The translations under genes were made by a program, and so were the position numbers. A DNA stretch of 64,000 nt from Heterohyrax brucei (lineage: Eukaryota; Chordata; Mammalia; Hyracoidea; Procaviidae). Within the stretch, counting starts at the first letter, position 1. Each line of letters begins with the position of its first letter. Location of the stretch: NCBI GenBank assembly GCA_028571685.1, contig CM053140.1:60146201-60210200 (forward strand). Reading direction: 5' to 3'. Below, one piece after another: positions 52,889-63,100 of this stretch. The notes beneath the pieces were generated by a model that was given only the letters and a program-made list of their open reading frames with translations, did not search any database and was not told the origin of the DNA.

Positions 52889-53062
52889 GGGCTATCCTGG
52901 GCCTGCAGTATATGCCCAAAGTCCACAGCTTTCTCCAGCAAAACCTAAGTTTGAGCCCTGTGACCCCCTTGAGTCTGTTCTACTCCCTCAGCATCAGCAG
53001 TTCAGGCACTTGCCCTTGATGGTCCCCAGCTGGCTGCTCCATTCCCACAGCCAAGAAGTCAC

Positions 53063-53537
53063 TGTCACGGATTGTGTCCCCCCAGAAATGTGCGCAGCGA
53101 TTTGGCTAGGCCAGGATACCAGGTGTTGTGTGGTGTTCCTATAGGTTATAAACCCTGCCTTTGTGATGTTAATAAGGGAGTGGTGGCATTGGTGGGGCAG
53201 GACTCAAGGTGTACTACTATGTTGTGCCTGGAGGCAATCTCTCAGGATATAAAGGAAAGGGAGGCAAGCAGAGAGCTGGGGACTTCATACTACCAAGAAG
53301 CAGCACCTGGAGCAGATGTTGTTTGGACCTAGTGTCCCTGAACCTCAGAAGCTCCCAGTTCAGGAGAAGACTGACTACAAGCATCTCTCTCCAGAGACAG
53401 CAGAGAAAGCCTTCCCTTGGACCCGACACCTTGAATTTGAACTTTCAGCTCAGTCGACTGTAAGGAAACAAAGTTCTCTCTGTTAAAGCCATCCACTTGT
53501 GGTATTTCTGTTATAGCACCGCTAGATAACTAAGACA
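53063..53537 (+). mobile_element. Solo LTR, MLT1-like MaLR family
   Basis: TGTCACGGATTGTGTCCCCC, TTGGCTAGGCCAGGATACCA, AGGTTATAAACCCTGCCTTT, GCCTTCCCTTGGACCCGACA, end GCACCGCTAGATAACTAAGA. Flanks GTCAC and GGCAC match at four of five bases. Fossil; no internal region. Confidence 0.83.
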
Positions 53538-53549
53538 GGCACCAGGACC

Positions 53550-53785
53550 TCCTGGGGTCTCCACACGCCATCGCTTTCTAGTCTCCCCCTTGTTGCTGCC
53601 CTGGGTCTGACCTTATCAGCACACACCAGGAGGTCAGCACAGCCTCTTCTCTCCTTCAGATTAGGTGCAAGCTCTTCCGCAATCAGATTCTGCCACTTTC
53701 CTCCCCAAAAGCCTGAGATGGCTTCCCTCTGCTCAGAGGATAAAACCCAAGCTCTTTGGTGCCACCTTTAAAGCTGTACATTCGT
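53550..53785 (+). mobile_element. LINE L2 relic
   Basis: CCTGAGATGGCTTCCCTCTG, CTCAGAGGATAAAACCCAAG, CTCTTTGGTGCCACCTTTAA is the L2 'caatggcttcccattgctcttaggataaagtccaaactcc' block. Confidence 0.7.
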
Positions 53786-54165
53786 TCACTGAATAAATGT
53801 TTGTTCAGTCTGTGTGCCTGAGATGGTATTCTAGGTGCTGGTGAGGTAGTGGTGAGCCCAAATCCTTGCCCTCAGGGAATTCAGTTTCTGATTGGGGGAG
53901 ACTACAAACCATGTAATCTAGTGAAATACTAATGAGACAACTATAACAATGAGACAACTATAACAGCAAATGCAGGGAAGAGCCAGAGGAGGAGCTCAGC
54001 TGCAGAGAGCATGGTTAGGGGAAGCCTGAGTGAGAACGAGACCTTTGAGTAGAGACCTAAAAGACCTGGAGGGAGTTCTGTGGATATCTGAGAAGGCTGG
54101 GAAACAGCAAGTGCAAAGGCCCTGAGGTGGGAGCAAGAGCAGTGTATTTGAAAATCAGCAAGATG
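53786..54165 (-). mobile_element. LINE L2 3' end, antisense
   Basis: CTGAATAAATGTTTGTTCAG, GGTATTCTAGGTGCTGGTGA, CCTTGCCCTCAGGGAATTCA, TTTGAGTAGAGACCTAAAAG and CAGCAAGTGCAAAGGCCCTG follow the inverse L2 for 380 bp. Confidence 0.82.
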
Positions 54166-54169
54166 CCTC

Positions 54170-55085
54170 TGACCTCTCAGTCTGTCCCCGGACTTTTTTT
54201 GTCCCCTCTACCACCTCTACTCTACAGCCACCTTGCATTACCTCGGGAATTGCCAGTTTCCCTCGTTCTGTGACCTGTGCTATTCCTTTTGCAGAGATGC
54301 TTTATCCACACACAGAGGCAACTGGTACTTATTCTTCAAGTACCAGGACAATGGTAGCCGCCTCAGGCAGCCCTCCCTGAACACGACATCACCCTCACCC
54401 AGGCACAAGTAACCCAGAGCTTCCTCTATCAGCCAGGCCATAGAGTTTATAGCACTGCTGCTCCTCAGGCATCTCAAGTATCTTTTTTATCACATTGCAC
54501 TTGCTATCCTCTCTGTCTAGAAGTCTCCCATACTTGCGTAACTCACATCCTCAGCTCTTTCAGATCTCACCCCAGACATAGCATTCTCAAAGAGGTCTCC
54601 TCAGGCCTACCTCCGTCAAATAATGCCCTGTTTCTGTCCACCCCTTGCCAGATTTTCTCTTTTCTTCACAGCATATACCCTGACCTGACAGAAGGTTGCA
54701 GACTTGCGCAGGCCCTAGACGAGCTGACACTTAGCAGGGCAGGAGAGCGAGACGGGCCAGGGGACACAGTACAGCCACCCAAAGTCCTCCACTGGTCAGA
54801 ACCCACTATGGCCACCCCCTCAGCCTCTTGGGATAGCTAAGGGTCTCTTTGGGCCCTTGAGCCCATAACAAGGGGGGAGGGCATGAAGAGGCCACTCTTC
54901 ATCCTTCTCTTTCTCTGCCTCTTCCCTCCCAAGTCTGTCACTTCTGTCCCCTCACTAGACTGTGGACTCCATGGAGGCAGAGATTCCTGTTGTCTGTTTT
55001 GCTCACAGCTCCGTCCCCAGTGCCTAGAGCAGTACCTGGCTCACAGAAGGTGATCCCTGTACGTGTTTAATGACACATGGATAAA
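54170..55085 (+). mobile_element. LINE L2 3' part, interrupted by a duplicated block
   Basis: TGTGCTATTCCTTTTGCAGA, TTTCAGATCTCACCCCAGAC, GTCTCCTCAGGCCTACCTC up to about 54665; then 54930-55085 CTCACTAGACTGTGGACTCC, ATGGAGGCAGAGATTCCTGT, GTGCCTAGAGCAGTACCTGG. The unrelated block 54690-54925 lies between. Confidence 0.75.
54713..54925 (+). repeat. Local direct duplication, copy A
   Basis: CAGGCCCTAGACGAGCTGAC, CAGGGGACACAGTACAGCCA, AAGTCCTCCACTGGTCAGAA, GGGCATGAAGAGGCCACTCT. Copy B is at 55679-55885. No repeat family recognised. Confidence 0.8.
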
Positions 55086-55678
55086 CGGACAGGTAGATTT
55101 AATCAGATTGTGCTACTGTACTCACTGGTTTTCATGTATGCCTACACGCACACACACATCTTGGCTATAGACTCAGTGGAGACGGCACTCAAGGCAGGTC
55201 TGAGCATGTGATTCTCATGGACAGGAGCTGGTGGGTAACCAGACTGGGGAGACACTGACAGGCCAGCAGTAAGAGTCAACTCGCTCTTCGTCTTGCCATG
55301 TGCTGTTTTATCTCTTCCAAAAGCCTTGAACAGAGTGGATTCTAGTCATTTGGAAAGGTGATCAGATTTGAAAACCTGAAAGTTGGTAAGCAAATGGAAC
55401 AGAGCCAGTGAAGCCCATAGGCACCGCCTTGGAGGAGAAGCCCAAGGAGCAGGTGAAACAGCATGGGGCCGAGGGAGGGGAGCGGTGGTTTTATTCCCGA
55501 AGGGAGGTGGGTTGGGGGGACAGGATTTAGGCTGATGGACGGGGTGGAAGTCTCTGTTGTATGCAGCTCTGGTCTCTGCTCCAGGTACCAGCAAGAATGC
55601 TCAGAGGTGAAACAAAGCTGAGCCAGGCCACCCTGAGAGCTGGGAGTAGAAGGGAGAGGAAGGCAGAGTCCAGGCCTG
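55086..55678. other. Unplaced spacer between duplicated blocks
   Basis: Nothing recognised. GTAAGCAAATGGAACAGAGC near 55387 may be an L2 trace. Confidence 0.35.
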
Positions 55679-55885
55679 CACAGGCCCTAGGTGGGTTGAC
55701 AGTCACCAAGGCAGGAGGTAAGGGGGACCAGGGGACACCACAGCCATCCCAAGTCCTCCACCAGTCAGGACCCACCATGACTTTCCTCAGGGACAGCTAG
55801 GCCTCTCTCAGTCTTTCAGCCTTTATTGAGGGGGAGGGTATGAAGAGGCCACTCCTCGTCCTGCCCCTTCTCCTCCCCTTCACCC
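55679..55885 (+). repeat. Local direct duplication, copy B
   Basis: CACAGGCCCTAGGTGGGTTG, CAGGGGACACCACAGCCATC, AAGTCCTCCACCAGTCAGGA, GGGTATGAAGAGGCCACTCC. The order of landmarks and spacing match copy A. Confidence 0.8.
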
Positions 55886-56059
55886 TCTCTCCCCAGGAAG
55901 GTACATGTTCCCAGCCTGCAAATGCCCTCTATCCATGGATGAAGCCATACACAGGCCACATCCCAGGCTCCTCTGTGCCTCCTAGATGTCCCTCATGTCC
56001 CTTTACCTGGAGGTAACACAGGAGTTTCAGCCTCCATGCCCACACCAGCCTTTTGCTCC

Positions 56060-56880
56060 ATCAGTGACAAAGCTACTTCTCGTCCATTCTCTCCATTCAG
56101 GAATTGGTGCCTCCACCCACCCAGTGCTTCAGCCACAAGCCTGAGTCAGCTCCACAAACCTGTCACCCATACACCCATCTGATTATTTCCACCTCCAAAA
56201 TATTTCCAGGATCCACTTGCTTTGGTCCCTCCCACAATCACTGTGTGGTCCAAGCTGCCACCAGCTGCTGCTTGAATGTCCCTTACTTCTTCCTGAAACT
56301 CTGTTCCCAGTCTCTTTGGGGGGAAGGGCAGGGTCAGGGCTGGGAATTATTCTCAAGAACTAATCACATCAGTTACTCTGTTGCTTGAAACCTTTCAACA
56401 CTGTCCAGGAATGTTGAGGAAAGCCAACCCCATCGACCAAAGAGGCCCCATGGGGTCTGGTTGCTGCCTCACTGCTCCTCATGCTTTCTTCTAACCACAT
56501 ACTACACCCTAGATCCTTTATTAGTTCTCTGACATACTCCTCCACACCCCAGGGCCTTTGCACATGCTGTTCCTGTTTCCTCAATCACTGTGCCCACGCT
56601 GTCCTTGTTCTTCAGGTAACCAGATCCTTCAAGTCTCAACTGAAACATCAGCTCCTAAAACACCCCCAGCTTAGTTAGTTACCCTCGTTACCATCTCACA
56701 CAGTCTCCTGTACATGGCATATTTGGCCCCATTCTGAGGCACAGTTGCACTTGATTGTGTGACTTCTCCTTGAAGGGCCATGTCCTCCTCCTGACTGTGA
56801 GCCAGGGGGGCAGTACTTTGTTTAACATGCCCACTTCTCACTCTGCACCCTCTGGTGCTTAGCAAATGGCCTGGATGAAA
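56060..56880 (+). mobile_element. LINE L2, long 3' part
   Basis: TCTGTTGCTTGAAACCTTTC, CATGCTTTCTTCTAACCACA, CCCCAGGGCCTTTGCACATG, CTGTTCCTGTTTCCTCAATC, TCAAGTCTCAACTGAAACAT and GAAGGGCCATGTCC give the L2 order over 800 bp. Confidence 0.82.
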
Positions 56881-56884
56881 ATGC

Positions 56885-57200
56885 AGAATGTAAGAATGAG
56901 AAGGGAATAAACAGTAAAACTGCCCATGTGTCGTTAAATAGCATCGAAATAACAGAGTGCTGTTAATTGTTTTTATTGGGAGATGTTGGTTTTCATTTTA
57001 TTTTATCTTTTAATAACTCGCACTGCATAATCAGCTGGTAATTACAGCTTCCGTCTCTGGTTTGTGCCTTCTCGACTCTGGCTCAGAAGATGGGAGCTAT
57101 TTCATATTTAATGAGTATTTGAGCTGGAATGCTCTCCAGAGAGCAGACTCCTGTCGGGGTGTAGAGTTTAATTCTCACTGATGTTAATTAGAACAGGAAA
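56885..57200. other. Candidate conserved noncoding element
   Basis: Repeat-free, AT-rich, with dense homeodomain-type words: GCTGTTAATTGTTTTTATTG, AGCTGGTAATTACAGCTTCC, TTTCATATTTAATGAGTATT and CTGATGTTAATTAGAACAGG. Neither coding nor simple repeat. Confidence 0.35.
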
Positions 57201-57631
57201 ACAACCTGAGCTCAGAGCATGGTTGCTGCGGGGCTTCCGCTGCCCAGCATGAGAGCCTGCACACCACTGGTCTCATCTCGGTGCGAGCCAGGTGAATGTC
57301 CTGCACCTCCCATCCCTGCCCGAAGAAGAGCAGAACCAGCTGGCCCTCCCTCACCTAGCCTGCCTCTGCCAAGCCTGCGTGGGAGGCAGGACAGTCCTGA
57401 AGCCCAGAGAAGGAAGGAGCTACCCCACCTGCAAGCCCTCTTCAGCAGCTCCCTGAAAGGATCCAGGTGGTGGGGGGCAGCAGGAACAATTAAGTTGCAG
57501 GTTAGGGATGTTTCTAAACAGTCAGCCCCTTCTCTTCAGAGGAGACAACTCTTCCTTAAGTAATCACTATCTGTCCCTCTCTCTGCTCTTGTGTGCCTCT
57601 CTGGGTCAGCCCCTTCCAGTCCCCTCATACT
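57201..57631. other. Unplaced DNA
   Basis: GC-rich start, no CpG island, no coding domain. Confidence 0.4.
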
Positions 57632-57730
57632 TAGAGAGAGAGAGAGAAAGGAGGAAGAAGGGAGAGAAGGAGGGGAAAGTAGAGGGGAAGGGGAAGAGGA
57701 AGGAGAAGTAGGAAGAAGCAGGGGGAAGGA
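57632..57730. repeat. Polypurine tract of about 100 nt
   Basis: AGAGAGAGAGAGAAAGGAGG, AAGGGAGAGAAGGAGGGGAA and GGGGAAGGGGAAGAGGAAGG, with only a few T or C interruptions. Confidence 0.92.
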
Positions 57731-58214
57731 CCTCATCTGCCACATCAATGTCATGCACGTTTTAGCCTCTTGGAGCATTGTCACTCTCTCTTTCCTGAAA
57801 TGTTTCAGATTCAGTGTGAATTCTAGAACAAATGGCAAGAACTAGTTTTCCTTATCTATATCCTCAGTACCAATCAAAGTACCCAGCACATAGCATGTGT
57901 TTGTTACCATGGATGAATGAACAAAGAGACCAAAATAAATACAGGAAACAAGTAGAGGACATTCTTGGGTAAGGTCAACACCAAAGCCGACAGCGTGTTT
58001 GGGGTGAATTATGCAAACATCGACATGTTTCTCAAAGTGCCTTTGGGAGAGGAACCCTAATTTCACTTGCTGAAATCAAAGACTTTCACGTGTTTGAATG
58101 CGAATAACACAGGATTTGGAACATGAAATCTGGGAAGGGCCCCAGAGAAGCTCGTCTTTCTAGTTTCTGTTGGCCACAATAACAAGGATTTCTCCGAAGA
58201 AATGGGCAGAACAT
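57731..58214. other. Unplaced DNA
   Basis: 57855-57930 (GTACCCAGCACATAGCATGT, GGATGAATGAAC) looks like an L2 3' end. The remainder is not recognised. Confidence 0.4.
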
Positions 58215-58385
58215 AGTGCGTGTTTACTGAGTGCTCACTGTCCACTCAACACTGTACTAGGGACCAGATATGTATTAACTTATTAAAATTTCATCAGCCC
58301 TGAAGGGTTGTATCATGCCAATTTTAAAGACAGGGAGGCTGAGGCACAGGAAGTTACAATCATTCACCTAAAGTGTCTCAGGTGG
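58215..58385 (-). mobile_element. MIR SINE, antisense
   Basis: TTTACTGAGTGCTCACTGTC, TATTAACTTATTAAAATTTC and GACAGGGAGGCTGAGGCACA. Confidence 0.72.
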
Positions 58386-58389
58386 TGCA

Positions 58390-58600
58390 TGTGGTTGAAC
58401 CTTGGACTCTGAAGTGACTCTGGCCTAGTTTAAATACCAGCCTGGCACTCTGAGTGTCTTTCTAAGTGCCACATCCCTCATCTGGAAATGGGGTAATTGC
58501 CTCAAACTCTGTCAGGATTCTTGTGAGGACTGACAAAGAAAGACAGTGTTTAATAAGGACTTAGTATCCTTCCGGGAAAAGAGTAGGTGCTCATCTTCGT
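58390..58600 (+). mobile_element. MIR SINE
   Basis: TTGGACTCTGAAGTGACTCT, CATCCCTCATCTGGAAATGG, GGATTCTTGTGAGGACTGAC, GAGTAGGTGCTCATC. Confidence 0.68.
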
Positions 58601-58897
58601 TCATGTGTAGACTTTATGGTGGTCTGTGGAAATGGTGAGGTGTCCCTCACACCAGGAAGGAGCCATAAAGTTACAGCTTGACAAACAACTACCTCACTGA
58701 GTACAAGGGCCTGCTCTGGAGTAGAAGATGCTGGCCCAGAATGGAGAAGGCAGGGTTGACCGCAGAGCAGAGGTAGGAGCTTCGCCTTCTGGTTCATGGA
58801 CTAAAGATCTTTCCCTACCCCATAAGTGGGAATTCAAAGGCTTCCTTTTGATAATAATTTTCAAACATTGTTCAGGGGAAAAGCAGGAACCATGGCC

Positions 58898-59621
58898 TGT
58901 CTTAGGAGCTGGACTGCGTCTCCCCAAAATATATGTGGAAATCCCAACTTTATACCTGTGGGTATAACTCCATTTGGGAATAGCTTTTCTTTTTCTTTTT
59001 TTATGACTGAGTGAAAATGTACATTCCCATATGAATTTACATGCCCACCTATATGCAGCTTCTACTGCTCTCCCTGCCCGGTGACAGCACACTATTCCAC
59101 TCTGCTCCATACATGTCTCATCCTCTCAACAGTCTCCTTTCCCCGCCTCTCCACCCACTCTCCTTCCTCCAGCCAGAGGTCAGCAGGATGATATCCTATA
59201 GATGCACAGAACCATAAAATGCATCCAATATATGGCGCCTGGGTTCTTAAAAACATTTTTTATTTTGTTAACAAGGCCATGTCAGTGTAAGCTGTGTCCT
59301 GAAATCAATCACTTTTGAGTTATAAAAAGAGCAGAGAGATACAGAAGAGAGCACAAATGGAAGTAAAGGACATATATGCTAAATAAAGGCAAATCACCAA
59401 GGAACTGAAGAGACCAGGGCTCTGGAAACTGGAAGAAACAAGGCTCTTTCCCCAGAGTTGACAGAGAAAGAGAGACAGAGAGAGAGGGAGCACATTCCCT
59501 TATAGATGTTGCCCTATATTTAGACTTCTAGCCTCTGAAGCTGTCAGAAAATAAATTTCTGTTCTTTAAAGCCCCCCTTTTGGGAGTATTTTTGTTACAG
59601 CAGCAATGAGAAACTAAGACA
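58898..59621 (+). mobile_element. Solo LTR, MLT1-like MaLR family, split by an L1 tail
   Basis: TGTCTTAGGAGCTGGACTGC, GGGTATAACTCCATTTGGGA before, and CAATCACTTTTGAGTTATAA, CTAGCCTCTGAAGCTGTCAG, AAAATAAATTTCTG and GCAATGAGAAACTAAGACA after the insert. Same subfamily as 39601. Fossil; no internal region. Confidence 0.8.
58985..59240 (-). mobile_element. L1 3' UTR, strongly 5'-truncated, inside an LTR
   Basis: T-rich start then AAAATGTACATTCCCATATG, CCACCTATATGCAGCTTCTA, CATACATGTCTCATCCTCTC and CCAGCCAGAGGTCAGCAGGA align almost base for base with 34470-34700, so it is the same L1 subfamily as the copy at 34443. Only about 250 bp are present. Confidence 0.92.
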
Positions 59622-59729
59622 ATCCCAAACAGCTCACAGGACTCGGTGCTCACATGTTTATCTTTCCAAAGACTCTCTCTCTAGGGGGGTAGGGACAAAG
59701 ACTGGGGGTATGACCATCAGCCTCTCTGC

Positions 59730-60260
59730 AGCAGGGGCTGTGTGGGCACAGGAAGCAACTTGAGCAAAGATCAGGAAAGCCAGCGACGGAGGCATGCTTG
59801 ATCATGGGATGGCATGTGGGTCAGTGTGGCCAGGCAGGTGGTAGGGGCAGAGTGGCTACTGAGAGAGAAGATGGGCAGGAAGTAGGATGGACTCTGAGGG
59901 GCCTCAGGGGTCCCATGGAGGAATTTGTCCTTGACCCTCATGGTACTGGGGAATCTTGAGAGACAAGACACTGTGGGGAGACCTGGTAGGATAAACATTT
60001 GATATAGATGCTACTGCTGCTGTTATGTAGAGGGCGATCAGGATGGGCAGAGAGGAAGCCAGGGCCAGTGTGGTGGCAAGAGCTGTGGCATTCACCAAGG
60101 CTGGGCATGACGGTTCTGTAGGCCAAGGAGGGAACATGATGGAGAGAAGTTCTCTTCTGGGGAGACAATTAGGAGGATGTTGATGAAAGAGCAATCAATT
60201 ATCACTAGGTGTGAATATGAGAGGGGGTGGCAGCAGATGCAATGTCTAGATTTCCAGCTT
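59730..60260 (-). mobile_element. LINE L2, antisense
   Basis: GAAGCAACTTGAGCAAAGAT, GTCAGTGTGGCCAGGCAGGT, TTGTCCTTGACCCTCATGGT and GGAAGCCAGGGCCAGTGTGG follow the inverse L2. Confidence 0.6.
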
Positions 60261-60525
60261 GGTAGACGGGTGGTTCCTTGGAGATCCCTTAGCGATGCTA
60301 GAATTCATCTTTCAAGGTGGCTCCATCTAGGTACCAGGGAACTAGGATACATTTGGGCTGATTCTTTGTAAGTCTCAGGGTGGGTCTCCTAAAGTCCCAG
60401 CAGCTCCCTATGAAGAATTATGAGAAAGGCATCGGCCACAGTTGCCTGAAAACTGCTCAGAGTCCTGGGGCTCCCTCCTTCCTTTCACCCACACACTACA
60501 AAGAGAAACATTCTTTTGAAAAGGA
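60261..60525. other. Unplaced DNA
   Basis: Nothing recognised. Confidence 0.4.
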
Positions 60526-60780
60526 AAGTTTGCTTTGAAGTAAACAAATTAGAAATGGTTATGTGCTAGCACTTTATTAATTATGTGTCCTAAATTCATT
60601 TAAACCTAGGCATTTAATTTAGATTTATAGGGATAATTTAGATTTATAAGACTAGTTATTATGCATTAAGTACAGAAAATGCCAATTGGTTTTCATAGGC
60701 AATATTTATTGAAGGATACAAAGAAAAATACGGGAAGTTTAATTGCCCTTGAGTTTAGCTTGAGAGCTGACAGGAAAGCA
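60526..60780. other. Candidate conserved noncoding element
   Basis: AT-rich, repeat-free: CACTTTATTAATTATGTGTC, CATTTAATTTAGATTTATAG twice in near-repeat, GTTATTATGCATTAAGTACA (octamer/homeodomain-like) and GCAATATTTATTGAAGGATA. Confidence 0.35.
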
Positions 60781-60984
60781 TAGGAGTGGAGCAGATACCC
60801 TTCACCTCTCAAGATCTTCTCATCCCTGGTGGGCTGTAATCTTGCCCTCCTCTTGCTGTTCATTTGAATAAAAATCAGACATCACACCACAAATGAGGTG
60901 CACATTTGACAGCGATGGAAGATGCTGTCTTGGATTGTGTCTATACCAGCTTGAAAGCTAAAAGACAGATGAGGAGCGGAGAAG

Positions 60985-61155
60985 CATGGCAGAATGAGCA
61001 CTGGATTGGGAGTCTGCAGCCCTAGCTTCCAGTGCTGACTCCAACTCTCACTTGCCGCATGAGCAAATCTCAGAACTGGGAGGAACTGAAGTGAGGTGGT
61101 CTGGATGTCTGTTCCAGCTCTGAGGTTTGATGGATCTGGAAATGTGGTCTCACCT
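60985..61155 (+). mobile_element. MIR SINE
   Basis: GCATGGCAGAATGAGCACTG, GATTGGGAGTCTGCAGCCCT, TGCTGACTCCAACTCTCACT. Confidence 0.65.
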
Positions 61156-61640
61156 CTGGATGGAGGCCGACCATTGAGTTCTCATCAGCTGCTGGGTTTC
61201 ATGGTGGTGACATGCTCAGTGTCTCTCTTCCACACACCCAGCCCAGCAGGGCTGGGCCCGCTACCTTTGTGATTCTGAAGGGGCCACACTGCCTGACCAG
61301 GGTGACCCTGTGTTGGTCAGGCATCTCCCCAGGTGGAGTTAGTTCCAGGGCAAAGGGCAAAGTGGACCAAAGGGAAAAGAGAGCAGCAAAGGCCAGACTG
61401 GCTCTCTGATGGGGATGTTCATGGTCTGATTAGTGAAACAAGATGCCCAACTCCCAGGAGCTGGATTTGGGAGAGCCCTGGCCATGCCTGGGAGAATCAC
61501 TGGCAAGACGGATTTGAGGGTCAGCGGCTTGAACCACTTTCCTGTCCAGGAGGGAGTTTCACAAGGTCCCACAGCCTGGTAGTGACAAATGGAGAGAAAT
61601 GAGGTCTCTTGTCAGCTCTGCTGCCGGAAGACAATTGGGT
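61156..61640. other. Unplaced DNA
   Basis: Nothing recognised. Confidence 0.4.
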
Positions 61641-61644
61641 AACC

Positions 61645-61832
61645 ATTAGAAGAAAAACAAAAAAAAAACAAAAAAAACCCACTACCATCTAGTTGATTCT
61701 GACTCATAGCAACCCTAAAGGACAGAGTGGAACCACTCCATAGAATTTCCAAGGACCACCTGGAGGACTTGAACTGCCAACATTTTTGACTAGCAGACAT
61801 AGCAGTTAACCACCACACCACCAGCGTTTAAG
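61645..61832 (-). mobile_element. AfroSINE, antisense, with long A-rich start
   Basis: AAAAACAAAAAAAAAACAAA then CCACTACCATCTAGTTGATT, GACTCATAGCAACCCTAAAG, AAGGACCACCTGGAGGACTT and inverse head CCACCACACCACCAGCGTTT. Confidence 0.93.
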
Positions 61833-62049
61833 GGAGCACATTTTACTTTGGCCAGTGGCAGCCCTCCTTAGGGTCTCTTCTGGGGCCAAAAGCAGTCACT
61901 CAAACCAACTCTTGGATTCCAGGAATTGGCTGTCCTGCTCCAGGCATTCTTCAGTATTCATGGACCTGACAACCACAGCAGGATAGGACAACAGGGAGGG
62001 CCCGGTCCCTGCGGTGGGAGCTCTGCCTCCCGGGACTCTCCTAATGAGA

Positions 62050-62260
62050 ACAGAAATAACGGTAGCATTTTTCATTGCTCACTGAGAGCCAGACACTTCA
62101 GATCTATCATCTCTCATTGACAGCTGTTAGAGAAGGGTGTCATGACCCCCCTGAGTGATAAAGAAAGCTCAGAGAGGTTGGGTGCTATGACCAAAGCCAT
62201 ATGGTTAGAAAGAGGCAGACCTGGGTGGAAACCCAGAGTTCCTTGGCCCCAGACTTGTCC
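62050..62260 (-). mobile_element. MIR SINE, antisense
   Basis: TTTTTCATTGCTCACTGAGA, GCCAGACACTTCAGATC, AAAGAAAGCTCAGAGAGGTT and GGCAGACCTGGGTGGAAACC. Confidence 0.78.
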
Positions 62261-62445
62261 TCCTGATCGGGCTGTCCTCTTCAGTGACTTCCTGGCTACA
62301 GGTCTTTTCTGCCTTTAAATCCTTCTCTTTTCTATAGCCAGATCTTCCTCAAATACAAGCTAGACCCCTGCTCTAAGCTTGCAGTGTCCCCCTGATACTC
62401 CCCAAAGAAAGTTTTACGTCCCTTTTTGGGTGCTTAAGGCTCTTT

Positions 62446-62465
62446 GACGGCACTTGGCTCTTGGC
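62446..62465 (+). mobile_element. Ultra-short SINE-tail insertion (20 bp) with target duplication
   Basis: GACGGCACTTGGCTCTTGGC sits between GGCTCTTT (62438-62445) and a second GGCTCTTT (62468-62475). The insert equals only the last 20 bases of the AfroSINE/RTE type with the CTTGGCT tail. Confidence 0.7.
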
Positions 62466-62729
62466 AGGGCTCTTTTCACTCTGGCTCTGACCCATTCAGC
62501 CTCCTCTCCTCCCTTCTTTGCTCACCACAACAGTAAGCAAAAAAACATTCCCTAAGTAGACCTTTGGGTTTCATAACTCTAGGCCTTTGTGTAAGCTGTT
62601 TCCTTGCCTGGAAGCTCTTTTTGTCAAGTGTAGTTTTTCCGTCCTCTGTGATGGCAAAGGAGCCCAGCTCATACCTCCCAGAGTTCTCACTTCACACCTC
62701 TGCTTCACTTTCTCTCTCATCCTCTGGAT

Positions 62730-63005
62730 CAAGGGGTGGCGAATGTTGCTACAAAGGATCAGATAATAAATATTTTAGGGTTTGGACCACAGTATCTCTA
62801 TTGCTATTTGTCAGCTCTGCCAGTGTAGCTACATTCCAGTAAAAGTTTATTTATGGACTATAAAATCTGAATTTAATGTAATGTCTACATTTTATGAAAT
62901 ATTCTTATTTTCATTAATTTTTTTCAAATTTAAAAATTATTCTTATGCTGTAAGCCATACAGAAACAGGTCATTTGTCTTTTGGGCTATAGCTAGCCAAC
63001 CCATT
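62730..63005 (-). mobile_element. MER3 hAT-type DNA transposon with 8-bp target duplication
   Basis: CAAGGGGTGGCGAATG, CAAAGGATCAGATAATAAAT, ATTTTAGGGTTTGGACCACA, CATTCCAGTAAAAGTTTATT and the end GGGCTATAGCTAGCCAACCC match MER3, reverse orientation, with its inverted ends. CTCTGGAT (62722-62729) and CTCTAAAT (63006-63013) are the hAT-type 8-bp duplication with two changes. Nonautonomous, no coding sequence. Confidence 0.85.
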
Positions 63006-63100
63006 CTCTAAATTGCAAGCTTCTTGAGGGTGTAAACTGTCCCTTTCATCTTTATCTATAGGGACTCAATAAGTATTTGCTGAATGAATGAAGGAATAGA

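Larger units (their letters stand above)
62285..63100 (+). mobile_element. LINE L2 split by a MER3 element and a SINE tail
   Basis: Left part GATCTTCCTCAAATACAAGC, TAGGCCTTTGTGTAAGCTGT, TTCCTTGCCTGGAAGCTC and CTCTGCTTCACTTTCTCTCT. Right part CTAAATTGCAAGCTTCTTGA, GGGACTCAATAAGTATTTGC, TGAATGAATGAAGGA. Confidence 0.78.
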
